Assembly (NCBI GenBank): GCA_019245995.1
Contig: JAFAQW010000130.1
Location: 1 to 5,792, forward strand
Reading direction: 5' to 3'
DNA from: Vulcanimicrobiota bacterium
GTDB lineage: Bacteria; Vulcanimicrobiota; Vulcanimicrobiia; Vulcanimicrobiales; Vulcanimicrobiaceae
DNA: 5,792 bases
Positions 1 through 5,533 of this stretch are shown here, piece after piece; within the stretch, counting starts at the first letter, position 1, and each line of letters starts with the position of its first letter. The notes under the pieces were generated by a model. The model was not told the DNA's origin, did not search any database, and was given only the letters and a program-made list of their open reading frames with translations. Both the position numbers and the translations under genes were made by a program.

Positions 1-531
1 TGCGTACTGATCGATCGTCTCGCGAAGGCGCTCCGGGGGCAGCCCCAGCTGTGCCGCGCGCAGCTCGCCGAACGCGCGCACGTCGCCTAACTCGCGCGCT
101 TGCGCGCAAATCGAATCGGCATAGCGTTGGCCATCCGGATAGCGCGCGAAGCTTCCGAGGATGAACATGGCGTCGATGCGCCACGCGGCACGTTGCCAAA
201 GCTCGAATGCAACCACGCCGCCGAGGCTGCAACCCGCGATCGTAAACCGTTCGGCGCCCAGTGCGTCGGCGACGGCAAGCACATCGGCGGCATACCCCTG
301 CCGCGTGATCGAGCCGGGATCGGGGTCCGGTAGCGTACCGTTGCCGCGTAGTTCGACCGCGGCACACAGATAATCGTCGCGAAAGGCGGCCAGTTGACGG
401 TCCCAAATCGCAGCGGTCGATCCGACGCCGTGCACCAGCACCAGCGTGCCGCGGGCGGTCCGCGGCGGCCGGGCGACGCGCGCCCCCGTGCGCGCGCCGT
501 CAGGCGCAGTGCACTCGAGCATCTCGATCAT
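1..531 (-). CDS. alpha/beta-fold hydrolase, 3' part cut off by window edge
   Basis: Probable serine hydrolase or esterase of the alpha/beta-hydrolase superfamily; substrate unknown. The 177 visible codons contain beta-strand LVLVHG with the oxyanion-type HGVGS loop (residues 34-38), an E-LRGNG turn (60-65) where many relatives have D-LRGHG, and the nucleophile elbow GCSLGG with Ser102 as the presumed nucleophile. The acid and histidine of the triad would lie in the missing C-terminal part. The layout resembles enol-lactonase/esterase-like (PcaD-like) members, but this is inference and no substrate should be assigned. The start ATG (531-529) overlaps the polX stop TGA (530-528) as ATGA, which suggests translational coupling; a second ATG lies three codons in (522). 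No signal peptide is seen, so it is probably cytoplasmic. Fold assignment is secure; function is open. Confidence 0.9.
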   Translation of the reverse strand, partial: MIEMLECTAPDGARTGARVARPPRTARGTLVLVHGVGSTAAIWDRQLAAFRDDYLCAAVELRGNGTLPDPDPGSITRQGYAADVLAVADALGAERFTIAGCSLGGVVAFELWQRAAWRIDAMFILGSFARYPDGQRYADSICAQARELGDVRAFGELRAAQLGLPPERLRETIDQYA

Positions 532-2255
532 GCCGCAGCGCGTTTTCGCTCGATGAAGGCACGCAGATCGTCGAAGGAGCGCGCGTTGAGCACGTCGTTC
601 TTGACGAGCCCGGCGCGGCGGGCTTGACCGACGGCAAATTCGACCGCAGCGAGATCCCCCGTGCGATGAGCGTCGCTGTCAAGGGAGAACGTTACGCCGA
701 ACTCCTTCGCCTTGCGTGCCAACGGCGCCGGCAGGTCCAGCCGCGCGGCCTGCCCGTCGATCTCGAGCGCGGTACCGGTGCGGGCAGCAGCGGCGAAGAC
801 GGCGTCGTAGTCAAACTCGTACCCGGGGAAACTCTCAAATCGGCGGCCCGTCGGATGCCCGATGATCGTCACGTAGCGGTTTTCACACGCGCGAATCAAT
901 CGCGCGGTCATTTCCTCGCGCGACTGACGCATCGCGCTGTGAACCGAGGCGATCACCAAGTCGAGCTCTGCCAGGACGTCGTCGCCGTAATCGAGCGAAC
1001 CGTCCGGCAGAATATCGACTTCGCTGGCTTGCAGCGTTCGAATTCCGAAGCGTTCGGCGATCCGGCCGATCTCGCCGCGTTGCCGGCGGATGTCGTCGGT
1101 GGTCATGCCAAAACGGCGAGTGCGGCCCTGCGAGTGATCGCTGATGGCGTGATAGTCGTAGCCCCGCGCCGCCGCAGCCTCGATCATCGCTTCGAGCGAG
1201 TCGTCTCCGTCGCTGTACGTCGTGTGCATATGAAAGTCGCCGCGCAGGTCGCCGGTCTCGACCAGCTGCGGTATCGCGCCGTCGCGCGCTAATTCGATCT
1301 CGTCCAGCCCGCTGCGGAGCTCCGGCGGAACGTACTGCATCTCCAGCGCCTCGTAGACGTGCGGTTCGTCCGCGCACGTCACCACGGCACCGGTTTCAAG
1401 GTTCAATATCCCGTTCTCGCTGACGCGCAAACTACGGCGAACCGCGTACTCGCGCAGCTTGATGTTGTGTTCCCGAGAGCCGGTGAAGTGTTGCAGCAAA
1501 TTACCGTAAAGGTGATCGGGGAGCACGCGCAAATCGATCTGCAGGCCGCCGGCAAGCCACAGGCTCCCTTTCGTCGGCCCATCCGCGAGAACGGCCTCTG
1601 CGCGGCTCCACGCGGTAAAGTATGCAATCACGTCCGCGGCGCGCGGCGACGTGCAAACGATGTCGATGTCGCCCACTGTCATCTCACAGCGCCGTAAGCT
1701 CCCGGCAAACTCTAAACGCTCCACGGGCGGCCCCGTTTTTAGGTATTCTTTCGCCTCGCGAGCGATCCGTAGCGCGATCGGCAACGGCGTGCGTCGCTGG
1801 CGCCCTTTGTAGGCCAGAATGCCGCGCTTCCAATTCTCGATCGTCTTGCTGCCAAGGCGGGGCACGCCGGCGAGCGATCCGGCTGCAATCGCCCCTTCCA
1901 AATCGGCCAGCGATGCGATTCCGTACTGCGTGAAAAGCGTCGCGGCGGTCTTCGTACCGATGCCGCTGACTCCCAGCACTTCGAGCAGGGTCGGGGGGAA
2001 ACGCCGGTGCAGCTCCTCGAGCTCCGCAGCGCTTCCCGTTTGCAGCAGTTGCTCGATGACGGCGCCAATCGTCTTGCCGATGCCGGGAATTTTGAGGTGC
2101 TCGCGCGTGACGACGAGGTCTGCGAGCGGCGGCGCGTTTTCCACGGAGGCGGCGGCCTTTTCGAACGCCATGTATTTATAAAACGATTCGCCGGCCATCT
2201 CCATCAGCGTACGAATTTCCAAAAGCTTACGGGCGATTTCGCTGTTGCTGATCAC
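528..2255 (-). CDS. polX: bacterial family X DNA polymerase with C-terminal PHP domain
   Basis: DNA polymerase X, a template-directed gap-filling repair polymerase whose PHP domain supplies 3'-5' exonuclease and end-processing activity in characterised bacterial homologues. Numbering from the GTG start (575 aa): N-terminal 8-kDa-type helical region with helix-hairpin-helix motifs (IPGIGKTIG near 56-64, VSGIGTKTA near 96-104), nucleotidyltransferase motif GS at 185-186 with Asp196 and Asp198 (GDIDIV) and third Asp241 (QIDLR), then a TGSREHN motif near 258-264. The PHP domain starts near 340 and keeps all nine expected metal ligands: His342, His344, Asp349, His374, Glu412, His439, His467, Asp528, His530. 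Both activities therefore look intact. Start: the frame is open to a TTG at 2279, but the GTG at 2255 gives MISNSEIAR, matching where relatives begin, and a length close to the usual 570-580. Neither start has a clear Shine-Dalgarno. The stop overlaps the hydrolase ATG. Confidence 0.97.
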   Translation of the reverse strand: MISNSEIARKLLEIRTLMEMAGESFYKYMAFEKAAASVENAPPLADLVVTREHLKIPGIGKTIGAVIEQLLQTGSAAELEELHRRFPPTLLEVLGVSGIGTKTAATLFTQYGIASLADLEGAIAAGSLAGVPRLGSKTIENWKRGILAYKGRQRRTPLPIALRIAREAKEYLKTGPPVERLEFAGSLRRCEMTVGDIDIVCTSPRAADVIAYFTAWSRAEAVLADGPTKGSLWLAGGLQIDLRVLPDHLYGNLLQHFTGSREHNIKLREYAVRRSLRVSENGILNLETGAVVTCADEPHVYEALEMQYVPPELRSGLDEIELARDGAIPQLVETGDLRGDFHMHTTYSDGDDSLEAMIEAAAARGYDYHAISDHSQGRTRRFGMTTDDIRRQRGEIGRIAERFGIRTLQASEVDILPDGSLDYGDDVLAELDLVIASVHSAMRQSREEMTARLIRACENRYVTIIGHPTGRRFESFPGYEFDYDAVFAAAARTGTALEIDGQAARLDLPAPLARKAKEFGVTFSLDSDAHRTGDLAAVEFAVGQARRAGLVKNDVLNARSFDDLRAFIERKRAAA

Positions 2256-2287
2256 TGCAGGGTAGTGGAGTTGGCGCAAGACGTCGA

Positions 2288-2293
2288 ATCATA
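2288..2293 (-). promoter_or_regulatory. possible -10 element for polX
   Basis: On the minus strand this reads TATGAT, one mismatch from TATAAT. It predicts transcription starting near 2281, giving a leader of about 26 nt before the GTG at 2255 and essentially none before the TTG at 2279. No good -35 element is found 16-18 bases upstream, where the sequence lies inside the first codons of the divergent gene. This is a single-hexamer match and is weak evidence. Confidence 0.25.
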
Positions 2294-2299
2294 CTGCCG

Positions 2300-2869
2300 A
2301 TGCCGCTCCTGCGCATGCGCGATGCGACGTTTACCCGCGGAGAATATGCGGCCGGCCCCATAACGCTGGCGCTTTCCCCCGGAGATTGCGCGACCATGGT
2401 CGTGGCCTCCGCCAACGAGGCGGCCGTCGCGGCACGGTTGGCTTGCGGTATCGTGAAAGCATCGACCGGAACCGTGCTCATTGGCGACTACGACCCTCGC
2501 GTGCAATCGGTACATTGCAAACGCATTGCGGCATTCGTCGCACACGAGCCCGCCATGCTGCAGGAAACGGATTTCCCGCGCTACGTTCGATACCGAGCGG
2601 CGCTATGGAACGTCGACGAAAGGCTCGCCCTTCGTCGCGCCGCGAAGTTGCGCGAATGCGTCGAATCGATGCATGCAGCGTTTGCGTTCCCCCTCGTGGG
2701 CGCGCTCATCGGAAGGCCCCAACTCGTCGTGCTGGATCGGCCGCAACCTGCGTACGCGGAGCAGATCGTCGCGTTACTGGATGGCCTGACGTTCGTTTCG
2801 ACGCACGTTGCCGACGGCGAAGCAGCGGCATTCGCCCGTGGCCACGGATCGCAACGGCTGCGCGCGTGA
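2300..2869 (+). CDS. degenerate ABC-transporter ATPase-like protein (probable pseudo-ATPase)
   Basis: A 189-aa protein that follows the ABC ATPase plan in order: N-terminal strand (RMRDATFTRG, 5-14), the PITLALSPGD segment (20-29), a P-loop-position helix (35-50, ending RLACG), TGTVLIGDYDP (56-66, like the usual SGxVxxxGxDP), a Q-loop region (VAHEP, 80-84), Walker B strand (QLVVLD, 141-146) and an H-loop (STH, His169). The catalytic elements are lost: the P-loop lysine position aligns with Ala41 and no GxxxxGKS/T exists; the signature aligns with ESMHA (122-126); the Q-loop Gln is His82; the Walker B Glu is Arg147. ATP hydrolysis is unlikely. The frame is intact and its TGA overlaps the next gene's GTG, arguing against simple decay. 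The ATG at 2300 is preferred because it keeps the N-terminal strand; Met6 (2315) is an alternative. No clear Shine-Dalgarno. ABC ancestry is inferred from motif order; role unknown, possibly a partner of the downstream membrane protein. Confidence 0.7.
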   Translation: MPLLRMRDATFTRGEYAAGPITLALSPGDCATMVVASANEAAVAARLACGIVKASTGTVLIGDYDPRVQSVHCKRIAAFVAHEPAMLQETDFPRYVRYRAALWNVDERLALRRAAKLRECVESMHAAFAFPLVGALIGRPQLVVLDRPQPAYAEQIVALLDGLTFVSTHVADGEAAAFARGHGSQRLRA

Positions 2870-3441
2870 CGTCGCGACCGTTTCTGGCCATCGTGGCCGC
2901 TCGACTCTACGCGGAGCTCGGAGCGGTCGAGTTTACCATTCTGGCGGCGGTGCTTGTGGGAATGCTCGCAACGCCGGGACTGGTCGGTCCTCTCGCGTTC
3001 TGCTGCCTCGCCGGCATCGCGTCGGCGATGGCGCAGAGCCCGGGCCGCCATCCCCACCTGGACCTCTGCGAGCAGAGCGCACCGCTCTTCGGCCGCGAAC
3101 TGGCCCGTGCAAAGGCGTTCGCACCATGCGTCGCCGCCGTATGCACCGCAGTCGCGTATCTCGGCGCCGCCCAAACGCGCGGCGGCATCGGGACGCCGTT
3201 TGCGGCGCCGGTCGTACTATCGCCGGTCATCCTTTGTACGCTCGTCGCCCTGTGCGCCGCTATCCGCACAGGGGTGCCGCGCCTGCTCTATCTCGGCTTC
3301 GCGATCGCGGCCGGGGCGGCCGCCTACAGTCTCGCCGCCCTCGCACACAGCGTCTGGGGAGAGTTGCTCTTCTGCGCGCTCGCCGCGTTCTTCGCCGTAC
3401 GGCAATATGGCGAGGCCCTAGCGCGCTACGACTACATTTAG
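2866..3441 (+). CDS. small multi-pass membrane protein, likely permease-like partner
   Basis: I do not recognise a family. The 191-aa protein starts at a GTG (2866) overlapping the upstream TGA as GTGA; the reading frame stays open far upstream, but that part overlaps the ATPase-like gene and reads as Arg-rich out-of-frame sequence. After a short N-terminus (SRPFLAIVAARLYAELG) come hydrophobic stretches near residues 23-37, 39-56, 84-102, 112-133, 140-160 and 162-178, about six membrane segments. A polar loop at 58-83 carries charged residues, including HLDLCEQ and GRELARAK, and the C-terminal tail RQYGEALARYDYI is probably cytosolic. No signal peptidase site or catalytic motif is visible. 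Size, topology and tight coupling to an ABC-like protein suggest a cut-down ABC-2-type membrane component, but this rests on context. The gene ends 3 bases before the convergent PfpI-family stop. Confidence 0.75.
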   Translation: MTSRPFLAIVAARLYAELGAVEFTILAAVLVGMLATPGLVGPLAFCCLAGIASAMAQSPGRHPHLDLCEQSAPLFGRELARAKAFAPCVAAVCTAVAYLGAAQTRGGIGTPFAAPVVLSPVILCTLVALCAAIRTGVPRLLYLGFAIAAGAAAYSLAALAHSVWGELLFCALAAFFAVRQYGEALARYDYI

Positions 3442-3444
3442 CGT

Positions 3445-4011
3445 TTAGCCCACGGGTTGCGGCGGGAGCGCCATCGCCAATTTTTCGAGCATGGCGCGAT
3501 TGAACTGTGGAATATCCTCGCCGCCCCGGCTCGAGACCCAATTGGCATCGATAACGGTTGGCTGATCGCGGTAGAGTCCACCCGCGTTGCGGATATCGTC
3601 GCCAATCGAAGGTGCGCCCGTCACCTGCCGTCCACGCAACAGCTGGGCCGAAATCAACACTTGAGCCCCGTGTCCGATCGAGAACATCGGTTTTTTGACG
3701 GCGTCGAACTCGCGAACGAGGCGATGCACCTCGCGATTCGTGCGAATGCGATCGGGCGACGTTCCTCCGGGAATGAGCAGCGCATCGAAATCCTCGGCGG
3801 TGCAGTCGCCGATCAGCTCTTCGGCGCGCAGGTTTTGCCCGTCGTCGAGCCCCCGCTTGCCGCGAATGCGCTGACGCGAGCGCTCGTCGCATCCGACAAT
3901 GGTCACCACAGCGCCCGCTTCTTCCAACGCGCGACGCGGCTCCATCAAGTCCATCTCTTCGAAGCCGTCCCCGATCAGCGCGGCGACGCGTTTTCCCTCT
4001 ACGGCCTGCAT
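3445..4011 (-). CDS. DJ-1/PfpI family protein lacking the nucleophilic cysteine
   Basis: A 188-aa class-I glutamine-amidotransferase-like fold of the DJ-1/PfpI type, closest in pattern to the YhbO/PfpI stress proteins. Supporting blocks: strand and acid loop GDGFEEMDLMEP (14-25; Glu18 is the conserved carboxylate), FDALLIPGG (75-83), the elbow SIGHGAQ (111-117), TGAPSIGDDIRNAGG (131-145), VIDANWVSSRGGEDIPQF (153-170). Length is typical. In active members the elbow reads ICHG. Here the cysteine position is Gly113 (codon GGA at 3675-3673) while His114 is kept, so cysteine-dependent protease, glyoxalase or deglycase-type chemistry is not expected. Only Cys41 and Cys70 are present, neither at the elbow. 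A GGGG run five bases before the ATG may be its ribosome site. It lies 42 bases after the SDR gene on the same strand and is probably the last gene of that operon. Confidence 0.93.
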   Translation of the reverse strand: MQAVEGKRVAALIGDGFEEMDLMEPRRALEEAGAVVTIVGCDERSRQRIRGKRGLDDGQNLRAEELIGDCTAEDFDALLIPGGTSPDRIRTNREVHRLVREFDAVKKPMFSIGHGAQVLISAQLLRGRQVTGAPSIGDDIRNAGGLYRDQPTVIDANWVSSRGGEDIPQFNRAMLEKLAMALPPQPVG

Positions 4012-4053
4012 ACCGGCCCCGTGATTCGAGCCACTGCGTGGAGAACCTACCCC

Positions 4054-4824
4054 CTATCCGAAGATGCCGCGCACGAGACCGCCGTCGATCGAGATCGTTT
4101 GGCCCGTGATATAACGCGCCGGTTCGCCGCACAGAAAGGCAACCAGCGGCGCGTATTCCTCTGCGGACGCGGTCCTCCCGATTGGCACCTCCGAGCCGGC
4201 CCGACGCAGCTTGGCCTCGTCATCGTCGTAGAGCTCGCGCAGCCGCGCCGTGTCGACGCGGCCGGTGGCGATCGAATTCACCGTCACGCCGTCGCTTGCG
4301 ACTTCGTTCGCGAGCGTGCGTAGAGCGCTGACGAGCGCCGTGCGAAAAGCGTTGGAGAGAACGAGCGTTTCGATCGGCTGTTTGACGGAAGTCGAGGTCA
4401 AGGCGACGACGCGCCCCCAACGCTGTGCCCGCATGGCGGGTACCACTGCCTTCGTCACCTTCAACATCGAGCGCAGGATCAGCCGGTATGCGTCGTCCCA
4501 TTGAGTCAGCGCGACGTCACTGAATCTGCCGGCGGCAGGGCCGCCGCCGTTGAGCACCACGATGTCAACGGCTCCGAAGGAGCGCCGAAGCTCTTCCATC
4601 ATCGCGTCGATCGAACGTTCCTCTTCCAGATCCACCGTAACGGCGCGCACGCGGGGGGAGCCAAGCTCGCCGGCGCGTCCCGCCACGCGCTCCAAACGTT
4701 CCATCCGCCGCGCTGCGATCGCGAGATTGACACCCTCGCGCGCCAATGCGAGCGCCACTGCCTCACCGATGCCCGAACTGGCGCCGAGCACGAGCGCGTT
4801 GCGACCGCGAATTTCCAAATCCAT
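4054..4824 (-). CDS. SDR-family protein, FabG-like subgroup without the Tyr-Lys pair
   Basis: A 256-aa Rossmann-fold protein of the short-chain dehydrogenase/reductase superfamily. It has the cofactor motif GASSGIG (14-20), an ARR run after beta-2 (38-40) that often favours NADP(H), VDL (64-66), LNGGGP (91-96) in place of NNAG, TSTS (143-146), DGVTVNSIATG (178-188) and the C-terminal YITGQTISIDGG (238-249). Counting from Ser144, the expected catalytic Tyr and Lys fall on Ser157 and Arg161 within VLSNAFR (155-161). The SNxxR pattern marks a recognised FabG-like subgroup (as I recall, the BKR-like SDR-like group) without a perfect catalytic tetrad, so a standard carbonyl reductase reaction is uncertain. 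Start: ATG at 4824 has GGGAG five bases upstream; the longer open frame upstream lies in the preceding flavoprotein gene and is rejected. An 11-base gap to that gene indicates one operon. Confidence 0.94.
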   Translation of the reverse strand: MDLEIRGRNALVLGASSGIGEAVALALAREGVNLAIAARRMERLERVAGRAGELGSPRVRAVTVDLEEERSIDAMMEELRRSFGAVDIVVLNGGGPAAGRFSDVALTQWDDAYRLILRSMLKVTKAVVPAMRAQRWGRVVALTSTSVKQPIETLVLSNAFRTALVSALRTLANEVASDGVTVNSIATGRVDTARLRELYDDDEAKLRRAGSEVPIGRTASAEEYAPLVAFLCGEPARYITGQTISIDGGLVRGIFG

Positions 4825-4835
4825 TTGCTCTCCCG

Positions 4836-5408
4836 TCAATACGGTACGCCAGCCCGGCGTTGTGCGCGCAGGGCATCGACGTACCATTCGAATTCGGCGA
4901 TGAAGCGATCGGTCGCACCGGCAATCCACGTCTGCTGCGGCTCGCCGTCCGGCGTAAAGGCCTCTGAAACGTTCGGAAACGGACACAGCGAAGGAATGGT
5001 CACCATTCCCATCTCCGCGAGCGACATTCGCAGCTGCATCGCAGCCCGCACGCCGCCGTAACGGCCGCCGGAATAACATACGATTGCAGCCGGCCTCCAG
5101 AAATACTCTTCGAGAAAGTGGTCGAGCAGGTTCTTGAGCGCCGGCGGGATGCCGTTATTGTACTCGCCGGAGACGATGCAGAATCCGTCGGCCTTGACGA
5201 ACAGTTGTGCGAGTTCCTCGAGCACCGCAGGGGCGGCGTCCTTGGGAAAGTCTTTGTACATCCGGTCGAGCAGCGGCAAGGGCCGCTCCAGCGGATCGAT
5301 GAGCACCGGGTCGTGACCGCGGGCCTTCAAGGCCTCAACGACAAATCTCGCGGCGCGAATGCCTTGGCGTTCCGTGCGTACGGAACCATAGATGACCGGA
5401 ACCAGCAC
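4836..5408 (-). CDS. NAD(P)H-dependent FMN reductase-like flavoprotein
   Basis: A 190-aa flavodoxin-like-fold protein of the NADPH-dependent FMN reductase/azoreductase family; members bind FMN and use NAD(P)H to reduce flavin, quinones or other acceptors in the cytosol. Evidence: phosphate-binding loop YGSVRTERQG (7-16) after strand LVPVI; SGEYNNGIPPALKNLLDH (80-97), the family's PEYN-G-P--LKN-hD block with Ser-Gly instead of Ser-Pro; and YSGGRYGGVRAAMQLR (112-127), the second FMN-contact loop. Length is typical. The actual acceptor cannot be told from sequence. The start is a GTG (5408-5406) with a strong GGAGG five bases upstream, which settles the choice. It is first of a three-gene minus-strand set with the SDR (11-base gap) and the PfpI protein, and reads divergently from rpsO. 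Confidence 0.94.
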   Translation of the reverse strand: MLVPVIYGSVRTERQGIRAARFVVEALKARGHDPVLIDPLERPLPLLDRMYKDFPKDAAPAVLEELAQLFVKADGFCIVSGEYNNGIPPALKNLLDHFLEEYFWRPAAIVCYSGGRYGGVRAAMQLRMSLAEMGMVTIPSLCPFPNVSEAFTPDGEPQQTWIAGATDRFIAEFEWYVDALRAQRRAGVPY

Positions 5409-5413
5409 GATGC

Positions 5414-5418
5414 CCTCC
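5414..5418 (-). promoter_or_regulatory. ribosome binding site of the flavoprotein gene
   Basis: Minus-strand GGAGG, five bases before the GTG start at 5408. This is the strongest Shine-Dalgarno in the window and supports the non-ATG start. I found no convincing -10/-35 pair for this operon in 5419-5533, so its promoter remains unassigned. Confidence 0.75.
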
Positions 5419-5430
5419 CCTCTCTTGCAC

Positions 5431-5459
5431 TTGCTTCGCGACGACGGCTTTGCTATTCT
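5431..5459 (+). promoter_or_regulatory. candidate rpsO promoter, extended -10 type
   Basis: TTGCTT (5431-5436), a 17-base spacer, then TATTCT (5454-5459), preceded by TG at 5451-5452 to give the extended -10 form TGnTATTCT. The -35 matches the consensus at only the first three bases and the -10 at four of six, but the spacing is ideal and the extended element compensates. Predicted transcription start is near 5466, giving a leader of about 68 nt before rpsO. No competing promoter stands out in this interval. Confidence 0.5.
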
Positions 5460-5479
5460 TGGCCGGTCGCCGGGGCGGA

Positions 5480-5514
5480 CGCAGGCGCCTGTACCCGAGC
5501 GAGCCTTTCCTGCG
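5480..5514 (+). promoter_or_regulatory. stem-loop in rpsO leader, possible S15 autoregulatory element
   Basis: CGCAGG (5480-5485) pairs perfectly with CCTGCG (5509-5514) around a 23-base loop, and the 3' arm ends two bases before the AAGGAG ribosome site. A self-complementary CAGGCGCCTG (5482-5491) overlaps the 5' arm, so an alternative local fold can compete. A smaller CCGG-TCG-CCGG hairpin (5463-5473) lies just upstream. Many bacteria repress rpsO through S15 binding to a structured mRNA leader, and these leaders differ widely between phyla. The pairing is visible; the regulatory role is inference. Confidence 0.35.
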
Positions 5515-5516
5515 AT

Positions 5517-5522
5517 AAGGAG
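5517..5522 (+). promoter_or_regulatory. ribosome binding site of rpsO
   Basis: AAGGAG, 11 bases before the GTG at 5534, 2 bases before an in-frame TTG at 5525 and 17 before an in-frame TTG at 5540. The spacing, slightly long but workable, and the S15 alignment both favour the GTG. Confidence 0.7.
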
Positions 5523-5533
5523 ACTTGGAACTC

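Noticed and set aside
624..1292. A 222-codon open frame antisense to polX
   Set aside because: Its product is Arg/Val-rich with no recognisable domain; the opposite strand encodes a fully conserved PolX-PHP. Such antisense frames are expected at this GC content.
2311..2320. Perfect palindrome GCGCATGCGC near the start of the ABC-like gene, considered as an operator
   Set aside because: A 10-base palindrome is expected several times in a GC-rich window of this size, and this one lies within coding sequence with no second copy to support a binding site.
2386..2865. Upstream in-frame extension of the membrane-protein gene
   Set aside because: This stretch overlaps the ATPase-like gene in another frame and reads as Arg-rich nonsense; the GTG at 2866 begins exactly where sensible hydrophobic sequence starts.
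2581..3174. A 197-codon antisense frame across the ABC-like pair
   Set aside because: Low-complexity Arg/Ala/Ser composition with no domain; it spans the junction of two coupled genes on the other strand.
4012..4053. Small CCAC-GCA-GTGG hairpin between the SDR and PfpI genes, considered as a terminator
   Set aside because: Only four base pairs and no following T-run; it does not break the operon.
3260..4132. A long minus-strand frame overlapping the PfpI gene
   Set aside because: Arg-rich shadow in another frame; the PfpI frame carries all the family motifs.
4825..5079. N-terminal extension of the SDR frame
   Set aside because: It lies inside the flavoprotein gene and has no homology; the ATG at 4824 has a good ribosome site and matches the SDR start.
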